Part shown: one piece after another, positions 59,127 through 64,000 of the stretch
Layout of the letters: every line of letters begins with the position of its first letter
Position numbering within the stretch: position 1 is the stretch's first letter
Source: a bacterium
GTDB taxonomy: Bacteria; Elusimicrobiota; Elusimicrobia; UBA1565; UBA9628
Assembly: GCA_021822495.1 (NCBI GenBank)
Contig: JAKAQO010000004.1
Coordinates: 62,001-126,000, forward strand
Reading direction: 5' to 3'
Length of the DNA: 64,000 bases
Made by a program: the position numbers and the translations under genes
Notes under the pieces: generated by a model
The model's input: only the letters and a program-made list of their open reading frames with translations
The model's database searches: none
Told to the model about the DNA's origin: nothing

Positions 59127-60740
59127 TTATTGCGCCTGCATGAACTGGCGAACCTCTTTATTGTGCGGGTCAAGCTCCAAAACCCGCTTCCAAACAGCAA
59201 TCGCTTTTTGCTTTTGATCCATCAGATAAAAAGCGCTACCCAAAATCTCAAGAGCGGTCACGTTATTGGGCTCTAGGTCCAAAACGTCTTGCGCGCGCCG
59301 AATTGCCGCGTCATAGTGCCCCTCATAGACCGACTGCCGGGCGTCATAGACTTTTTGATCGACCCAGGTAAACTGCTCCGGCCCGCCGACTCGGCGCGTC
59401 AGTTCGGTGACATGGGCCGCTTTCTCAACGGCGTTCAGAAGAAGAAGAAGCTTTTCATCCTTCGGATTTTTGTTGTAGGCGTATCTTAAGGCGTTGACCG
59501 ATCCTCTTAAGTCATTTCCATCCACGAACAAAACCGCTCCCTTCCGCAAGAAGGTCTGAAATTCTTCCCCACCGGTCGCTTGCGGAACATGGTCGGTGAC
59601 CGTTTTAAGCCGGTCAATCATCTGCTGAACGCGCCTATTTCCCGGCTGGATATAAAGCGCTTCTTTAAAACGCGCCTGGGCCAGGGTAAAGTTTCCTTCC
59701 TGCAAGGCCTCAAAGGCGGATCTCAAAACCGCTTTAACCTTGGCGTTGGTGTTGGCGGTTTTGCTTTCCCCGAATTTAAACCCTAATGAAATTTTGGTGC
59801 TGCTTCCAAGATTCCCAATCCCTTCCGCCACGTCCACTTGGAAGGTTTGGAAATCAAGGCCAAATCCGAAATCGGTCTCCTGAATTTGTGGAATTCCCAT
59901 CAAACCGAAGCGAAATGCGAACCATTGGGACAAATGATATTCTCCTCCGAAATTAACATCCAAACCCGGAGTTAAAGGCTTATTGAGGTCCATGTCTAAA
60001 ATCAAGCGATCATGAAAAAGTTCGACGGCATTTCCCATTCTGACGATCACCGGATATTGATCGCTGGTCGCGCCCGAGGTCCTTGAAAACGCATTCTGAA
60101 CCCCGAGGCCCAAGTGATAAAACCCAAAAGTCTTAAGCATTCCGATGTTGAGGGCTTGGGTCGTGCTTCCATAGCCGGCCAAGCTGTTTGAAATTTCCTG
60201 GACCGTCGCGCCGAAAGAAGTGGTCTTGGTCAGACTCTTCGCCCAGGAGAAACTAATGGCTTGTTGCGCGCTGGTAAAAGAACCCTGGGAGGTTAGTCCC
60301 GTCAAGGTTCCCTGCTGATTATAGGTCGCGGCCTCATTTTGAAATCCGCCAGCCGAAAGCTTCGTAAACGATCCCGCGAAGGTGCTTCCGCCTTTGAGGG
60401 GTTGAGCATAGGCCAAATAATCCAAACTGGTCTGTTGCGGCAAAGCCCCGTCCATCATGGTCATCTGTTTTCTTTGAAGTTGCGCGAGTCCCGCCGGATT
60501 CCAGTTTCCAGCCGAAGCGTCGTTGGACAAGCCGTAAAAAGCGCCGCCCATGGCCAAGGCTCTAGCGCCCACGCCGTAGAGAAGAAAATTGCCCGGAAGG
60601 CCTCCAATGGCGCTTTGAGCGAGAAGTTGGGAAAAGGCAGGCAGGGAAAGAAAAACAAAAAACCCCGCAGAGAGAATTCTCCCTGCGGCAATACGCGCCC
60701 GTCTATAACAAGACAGGCCTCTCGCCTTAGCTTGGGCCAT
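59127..60740 (-). CDS. PorV-like outer-membrane barrel with C-terminal TPRs
   Basis: 537 residues. A signal-like segment (about 22-38) leads to a PorV/UPF0164-type barrel (about 50-330) with GVGARALAMGGAFYGLSNDA and GNWNPAGLAQLQ. TPRs follow (about 345-380, 405-440, 470-535). It is the first gene after the c-di-GMP riboswitch and could be the outer-membrane part that couples the inner-membrane rotor to the surface. ATG 60740 lies 6 bases after the riboswitch without a separate ribosome site. The terminator hairpin falls within codons 18-30, and no start codon exists between the hairpin and the barrel that would save the signal peptide. Confidence 0.8.
   Translation of the reverse strand: MAQAKARGLSCYRRARIAAGRILSAGFFVFLSLPAFSQLLAQSAIGGLPGNFLLYGVGARALAMGGAFYGLSNDASAGNWNPAGLAQLQRKQMTMMDGALPQQTSLDYLAYAQPLKGGSTFAGSFTKLSAGGFQNEAATYNQQGTLTGLTSQGSFTSAQQAISFSWAKSLTKTTSFGATVQEISNSLAGYGSTTQALNIGMLKTFGFYHLGLGVQNAFSRTSGATSDQYPVIVRMGNAVELFHDRLILDMDLNKPLTPGLDVNFGGEYHLSQWFAFRFGLMGIPQIQETDFGFGLDFQTFQVDVAEGIGNLGSSTKISLGFKFGESKTANTNAKVKAVLRSAFEALQEGNFTLAQARFKEALYIQPGNRRVQQMIDRLKTVTDHVPQATGGEEFQTFLRKGAVLFVDGNDLRGSVNALRYAYNKNPKDEKLLLLLNAVEKAAHVTELTRRVGGPEQFTWVDQKVYDARQSVYEGHYDAAIRRAQDVLDLEPNNVTALEILGSAFYLMDQKQKAIAVWKRVLELDPHNKEVRQFMQAQ
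60651..60688 (-). terminator. Intrinsic terminator inside the first codons of the motor operon
   Basis: On the reverse strand CCGCAGGGAGAA pairs with TTCTCTCTGCGG (60688-60665; one G-T pair) and is followed by GG, six T, G and five T (60664-60651). It stands about 58 bases after the riboswitch, the right place for transcriptional control by the ligand, yet it lies in the coding frame of the PorV-TPR gene (codons about 18-30). Confidence 0.8.
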
Positions 60741-60745
60741 TCATT

Positions 60746-60869
60746 TCGGTAGCCTGACGCTCCTCGAAAGGAGTCACGGCTTTGCGCCCCCGCCTTACGG
60801 CGCGACGTCTTGATCCTAAAAAAAGACCAAGAAGCCGCGCGCCTTTCGGCACGGGTTTGCCTTTATCGC
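60746..60869 (-). promoter_or_regulatory. Cyclic-di-GMP-I (GEMM) riboswitch
   Basis: Read on the reverse strand, the conserved blocks of the GEMM-I aptamer appear in order. GATAAAGGCAAACC covers 60867-60854, GGCGCAAAGCC 60788-60778. A closing helix GACTCC/GGAG-CGTC with loop TTTCGA leads to AGGCTACCGA ending near 60746. The P1b stem CCCGTGCC/GGCGGGGG carries a 45-base extra hairpin (60799-60843) where a short GNRA loop is usual. The aptamer lies between a consensus promoter and a terminator, upstream of motor genes, as expected for a second messenger of motility. Confidence 0.85.
60799..60843 (-). other. Extra hairpin inserted in the riboswitch P1b loop
   Basis: GGCGCG and CGCGCC close a hairpin; an inner helix CTTGGTC/GATCAAG (one G-T pair) is capped by TTTTTTTAG. 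The insertion splits the loop between GAAA and GTAA, the two places where the usual GNRA tetraloop residues could come from. It is unusual compared with the compact aptamers known from Vibrio. Confidence 0.65.
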
Positions 60870-60941
60870 CCGCATGAGAAAAATTCCCGCGGCTTTTTTG
60901 CCCCCTCGTCCGCGGACGCCCATACGGGATGCGTCCTTAGA

Positions 60942-60969
60942 AGTGTAACAGAAATTCAGATTTTGTCAA
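60942..60969 (-). promoter_or_regulatory. Consensus promoter of the riboswitch-controlled motor operon
   Basis: TTGACA (60969-60964), 16-base spacer and TACACT (60947-60942) with an upstream TG giving an extended -10. Transcription should start near 60935, about 195 bases before the first ATG, leaving room for a 5' hairpin (GGACGC...GCGTCC), the riboswitch and the start. The -35 box lies just after the stop codon of the preceding gene. Confidence 0.8.
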
Positions 60970-60974
60970 TACCC

Positions 60975-62462
60975 TTACGGAATTCCACCCATTCCGCCAC
61001 CACCGTATCCGCCGTATCCCCCATAGGAAGGATAGGCATAAGGGTTAGGATTAACCTGGGCATTGGGATTGGTCCAGTCCGGAGGGTTTCCATAAAACAT
61101 CGTCGCGGGATATTGCTGACCAGGCATTAAATATCCCGCCATGGCGCTTAAAAGGCCCATCGCTCCGCAGGCCATGAAGATCATACTCGTTGTTCCACCG
61201 AATCCACTCCCAACCTGAAAATCCCCAAAACTCCCAGCAGCGATGGTCGCCCCAGCCATCGCAATAAATGTCCCGGCTAAGGTAAAAGCTCCGCCCTGAA
61301 AGCTTTGACCGAATTGACCTCCGGCAATTTGACTTCCGAGATAAGCGATAAAACCGCCAACTGCGGCAATCACAGCTCCAAGAACCATTAAGATCGCCTG
61401 TGCGGTGCCCAAAGTAAGAGTCTTGGACATTGACACCTTATAAGCCGCAAACATGAGCCCCCCGGCCAAGAGGGAGAGCATGGTCGCCATGTTAATCGCG
61501 CCCTGCCAGGGAGTCACATTGTTTCCGTTTCCACTGTAGGGCATTTGGTTCCCACCTTGAGGAGAAGATTGACCTCCGTAACTCGAGGCATTAGGAAATT
61601 GACTAGCGGCCCCATTTCCCAGTCCGCCCGCTCCGCTGCCGCTGGGAAGCCCAAGTCCCGAGGCACGCGATCCATCAAAAAGACCGTTGCCGGGAACGTT
61701 GTTGGGGCCGAGACCTCCGCTATATCCCGTTCCCGCGCCGTTCATGGCCCGAGGACTTCCACCGCCAGAGCTGCCCGAGCCAAACCCTCTTCCCGCCACG
61801 GCTCCATGAGACGCTCCGCCGATAGGACCGCCAGCCAGGGTTGAGGCCAGCGCATGAACCGGACCGGCTTTTTTTGCGGCAGCGGCAGGGCCCGCCGCAT
61901 TCAAATTTGAAAGTTGTCCAATTTTACTGGCTCCGGCCAGTTTTGGCATCACCTTAGGCCCCTTGCCGCCGAAAGCTTTGCCAAGATTAGGAGATTTCGG
62001 AGTAGCCCCTATAGCCGCGGACGCAACTGGAGAAGCGCTTGCGGGCGCCGCCGAACTTCCCATGGAGCCTTGATTAGCCTGGCTGAGATACCCCAATGAA
62101 GATTGTCCGGAATTTTTAGAATTTCCATTTCCGCCTTGAGATGACCCGGAAGCCGGTTGCGCCGGCTTTGGCTGGAAGACCTGAAAATGCGCATTCGCTT
62201 TGTCCCCTGGACCAGGACCCAAAACCTTGTATCCCAGCCAACCGACGCCTCCGGCAATGGTTGTGCCAGCCAAGGCAAGACCGACAATGCCAGCCTTGGT
62301 CGCCAGGATTCCGCCGGAAGTCGCCGCGTCAATCAAACCGCCCAGACCTCCGGACACGGCTTCCCCCTCCGCCGCGTTCCAACCCAAGGCGCTGAGAATT
62401 CCGGCAATACCGGTTTTCTCTCCTTTGTTAATTTTAGGACCGGAATTCTGTTTAGTTTCCAT
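60975..62462 (-). CDS. Gly/Ser-rich membrane protein, function unknown
   Basis: 495 residues. One hydrophobic segment near the N-terminus (about 58-82) is followed by about 200 residues of Gly, Ser, Ala and Asn-rich low complexity. Four TMs follow (about 318-455), spaced as two hairpins, and a C-terminal Pro/Tyr/Gly tail ends GGYGGYGGGGMGGIP. I do not recognise a family. The preceding gene encodes a similarly Gly/Ala/Ser-rich protein, and both sit directly upstream of the motor operon promoter. An AGAGG ribosome site supports the ATG. Confidence 0.7.
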   Translation of the reverse strand: METKQNSGPKINKGEKTGIAGILSALGWNAAEGEAVSGGLGGLIDAATSGGILATKAGIVGLALAGTTIAGGVGWLGYKVLGPGPGDKANAHFQVFQPKPAQPASGSSQGGNGNSKNSGQSSLGYLSQANQGSMGSSAAPASASPVASAAIGATPKSPNLGKAFGGKGPKVMPKLAGASKIGQLSNLNAAGPAAAAKKAGPVHALASTLAGGPIGGASHGAVAGRGFGSGSSGGGSPRAMNGAGTGYSGGLGPNNVPGNGLFDGSRASGLGLPSGSGAGGLGNGAASQFPNASSYGGQSSPQGGNQMPYSGNGNNVTPWQGAINMATMLSLLAGGLMFAAYKVSMSKTLTLGTAQAILMVLGAVIAAVGGFIAYLGSQIAGGQFGQSFQGGAFTLAGTFIAMAGATIAAGSFGDFQVGSGFGGTTSMIFMACGAMGLLSAMAGYLMPGQQYPATMFYGNPPDWTNPNAQVNPNPYAYPSYGGYGGYGGGGMGGIP

Positions 62463-62478
62463 AGAGACCTCTCTTAAA

Positions 62479-63459
62479 TTAGGCGGCTAACCCAATGCCT
62501 CCTAAAATTGCCTTGACCACCCCGCCCGTAACACCCCCCACCACCGCCATCATCAACATCTGCATGATCTGTTGCATCATACTGGGTTGTTGCATATTGG
62601 GAGGAGGCGTAGCGGGGACCGCATTGGGTTTTGACTGATTTAAGTTGGGATTATTCGCCTTGAGATTCATCGGAGTTCCCTGGCCGATTCCCACGGCATT
62701 AGACATTCCTTTGGGATTTTTAATCAGACCCGTCCCTATCGCGCCTCCATCAAAAACTTGAGAGGACAAAGCCCCGGACTGTGTTCCATTTAAAGCCAAA
62801 GCCGCCGTTTTCATTTGCGCCGCCGCATTTTTTAAAGCCCCCATCGCGCCTCCACCGTTGGATTGAGAGGAACCCGCATTGGAAGTCCCATGAGCGTAAC
62901 TGATCCCGATTTTGGGCGTAGAAGCGCCAAACCCACTTAAACCTCCACCCGAGGAAGCGCCGGACGGAGCAATGGACCCCTCGCTTCCCCCAAGGCCCGA
63001 GAGGCTGGAAAAATTTCCTCTAGGAAATGCAACCGATAAAGCCGGGGGAGCCGCCGCAACCGCCTGACCCGCTTGCCCCTGGGAAGCCAGACTCGCCAAG
63101 GCATTCGCCCATCGAGAAGATTTTTTTCCTGTTTTTTTAGAAGCCACCGCCGATTTATTCGCGGATGGCGGCGGAGAGAAAAGCAAGGAGGCGAAAGGGT
63201 CGATCAAGGCCTTTTTTCCATAGGCCTCAAAAGATTTCATGGATAAATCCACAGGCCCCCCGGGCGCGCCGTTGGGGTTCTGAGTTGAATCAAGGCTTTG
63301 ATTCATGGGATGGAGCCCTTGTTCGGCGGAAGCCACCGAAGCCTCGGAAGAATTAAAAGCGGGATAACACACCCAAAGCCCCACGAGTCCAAAAGCGATT
63401 AAGATAAGCCACCAATATTTCTTAAAGGGGTCGGATTGTTTTTTGATTACAAGGGCCAT
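62479..63459 (-). CDS. Single-TM Ala/Gly/Ser-rich protein, function unknown
   Basis: 326 residues with one TM (YWWLILIAFGLVGLWVCYP, about 15-33) after a basic N-terminus, then a long low-complexity region rich in Ala, Gly, Ser and Asn. A Met/Pro-rich segment (MQQPSMMQQIMQMLMM) and a hydrophobic Gly-rich C-terminus follow. It resembles no family I know. The consensus promoter at 63466-63494 places its ATG at about +1, so the mRNA is predicted to be leaderless. It is probably co-transcribed with the next gene. Confidence 0.7.
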   Translation of the reverse strand: MALVIKKQSDPFKKYWWLILIAFGLVGLWVCYPAFNSSEASVASAEQGLHPMNQSLDSTQNPNGAPGGPVDLSMKSFEAYGKKALIDPFASLLFSPPPSANKSAVASKKTGKKSSRWANALASLASQGQAGQAVAAAPPALSVAFPRGNFSSLSGLGGSEGSIAPSGASSGGGLSGFGASTPKIGISYAHGTSNAGSSQSNGGGAMGALKNAAAQMKTAALALNGTQSGALSSQVFDGGAIGTGLIKNPKGMSNAVGIGQGTPMNLKANNPNLNQSKPNAVPATPPPNMQQPSMMQQIMQMLMMAVVGGVTGGVVKAILGGIGLAA

Positions 63460-63465
63460 ACTCTG

Positions 63466-63494
63466 AGTGTAGCCCCTCTTCTTTTTTTTGTCAA
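63466..63494 (-). promoter_or_regulatory. Consensus promoter with start codon at the predicted +1
   Basis: TTGACA (63494-63489), 17-base spacer and TACACT (63471-63466). The ATG of the leftward gene begins 7 bases downstream of the -10 box, the normal position of +1. No ribosome site could then be present on the mRNA. The same layout is seen for the second pilin gene at 20689. Confidence 0.85.
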
Positions 63495-63507
63495 GACAAC
63501 GCGCGCT

Positions 63508-63544
63508 TTTTTACCATATTTTTACCAATCGAAAATAATGGTAA
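63508..63544 (+). promoter_or_regulatory. Repeated TTACCA/TGGTAA boxes before the CBM48 gene
   Basis: TTTTTACCA occurs twice, at 63508-63516 and 63519-63527, one helical turn (11 bases) apart, and TGGTAA (63539-63544) is the inverse of the core. They lie in the 94-base divergent gap just before the rightward start codon, so they may be an operator. No clear -35/-10 pair is visible for the rightward gene, although the stretch is AT-rich. Confidence 0.4.
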
Positions 63545-63553
63545 CATGAAAGC

Positions 63554-64000
63554 ATGGAAGAGGGAAAACGAAATAAAATCATTGTGTTTCTGATGCTTCT
63601 CATCGGCCTTCTTCTCATTGTTCCCTCGACTTTTTTCCTTGAGAAAATCCGGGAATACCGCGATTTCTTCGCCGGAATCAACCCCAGCGTCCTCAAGCAA
63701 ACCGGGGACAACACAATTCCCGATGACTTCCATAAAAACCCATCCTTCAAACCTCGGCTCTCTTTTGTCGAGTTTACGCTTAAAGCTCCGAAAGCCAAGG
63801 AAGTCTATTTAATAGGAAATTTCAATAATTGGACCCCTCAAGCGATTAAAATGTTGGAAAAAGGATCCGGAGAGTGGAGCGTGTTTTTGCCGCTTCCCAA
63901 AGGGCCCTGCCAATACCTTTTCGTGGTGGACGGAAAAAAGATGCTCGATCCCAAGAACCCGAAATCAGAGAAATTAAACGGAGAGATCGTTTCCGTCAAG
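63554..64000 (+). CDS. Membrane-anchored protein with CBM48/AMPK-type glycogen-binding module, 3' end outside window
   Basis: 149 codons without stop to the window end. One N-terminal TM (about 9-27, IIVFLMLLIGLLLIVPSTFF) is followed by about 50 linker residues and then a CBM48-like domain: VEFTLKAPKAKEVYLIGNFN, NWTP, WSVFLPLPKGPCQYLFVVDG and DPKNPKSE. The Trp of NWTP and the KGPCQYLFVVDGK strand are the expected carbohydrate-binding positions. Such domains sit in glycogen enzymes or AMPK beta subunits; here the membrane anchor suggests sensing or envelope function. Gene continues beyond 64000. Confidence 0.8.
   Translation, partial: MEEGKRNKIIVFLMLLIGLLLIVPSTFFLEKIREYRDFFAGINPSVLKQTGDNTIPDDFHKNPSFKPRLSFVEFTLKAPKAKEVYLIGNFNNWTPQAIKMLEKGSGEWSVFLPLPKGPCQYLFVVDGKKMLDPKNPKSEKLNGEIVSVK

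Noticed and set aside
48814-60740. A true flagellar operon
   Set aside because: Only flbD, motA, motB and a fused FliF/FliG remain; export, rod, hook and filament genes are not in the window. Presence elsewhere cannot be excluded.
60339-60752. + strand ORF across the riboswitch region
   Set aside because: Antisense shadow of the PorV-TPR gene start; no ribosome site or family.
1-64000. CRISPR arrays, rRNA, integrase or insertion sequences
   Set aside because: No regularly spaced repeats, rRNA core motifs or transposase motifs were seen by reading; the only regular repeats are the coding 273-bp units and the palindrome pairs.

Overview
The window is 64 kb of gene-dense chromosome from a diderm (Gram-negative) bacterium. 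LptD, MltA, lipoproteins, PorV-type barrels and a secretin show the outer membrane. Several traits recall Elusimicrobiota/Omnitrophota-type lineages: Tad pilins, PorV barrels, a giant FlgD-repeat surface protein, TMTC-like and TPR proteins, and a membrane-anchored glycogen-binding-type module. That placement is inference, since no rRNA is present. Genes are packed in long operons joined by ATGA/GTGA/TAATG overlaps. I found no transposase, prophage or CRISPR array, and no gap longer than 300 bases without a gene or a described element.

Layout. 1-8.5 kb: partial peroxiredoxin, lptD, then a reverse-strand housekeeping run (rpmE, prfA, prmC, murA, folC, ROK kinase). 8.6-9.7 kb: a secreted, catalytically degenerate HAD-like protein. 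9.7-20.7 kb: a Tad/Flp pilus locus read right to left (two Flp pilins, TadE, CpaB, a short secretin, a TadZ-TadA fusion ATPase, TadB, TadC, a TPR protein, a HAMP sensor-like protein, MltA). 20.8-26 kb: a PorV-like barrel and a 1421-residue FlgD-repeat protein. 26.1-31 kb: argS, rsfS, pilT, a LytR_C protein and a NadD-YqeK fusion. Three pairs of GGGGAC(A/T)GTCCCC palindromes lie in frame inside coding sequences at 21.7, 26.0 and 26.4 kb.

31-48.5 kb: cell-surface polysaccharide genes (GT4 glycosyltransferase, wecB, rmlA, O-antigen ligase, WbaP-type transferase, UDP-glucuronate decarboxylase, two polytopic glycosyltransferases), mixed with tRNA-Leu(UAA), psd-pssA, metG-holB-tmk, tRNA-Ser(GGA), an MFS transporter and a small pyrimidine-dimer glycosylase.

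48.8-60.97 kb holds what I consider the most interesting system. A consensus promoter leads into a cyclic-di-GMP-I (GEMM) riboswitch and an intrinsic terminator that lies inside the first reading frame. Next come, tightly spaced, a PorV-TPR outer-membrane protein, a protein joining the last periplasmic domain of FliF to FliG and TPRs, a 1080-residue coiled coil, FlbD, MotA and MotB. A caspase-like lipoprotein, a 52-residue lipoprotein, a DUF4384 lipoprotein and RNase HI follow. This looks like a reduced flagellar-type motor without rod, hook, filament or export genes in view, under c-di-GMP control and coupled to an envelope caspase module. 61-64 kb: two low-complexity membrane proteins from a leaderless-type promoter, divergent from a truncated CBM48/AMPK-type membrane protein.
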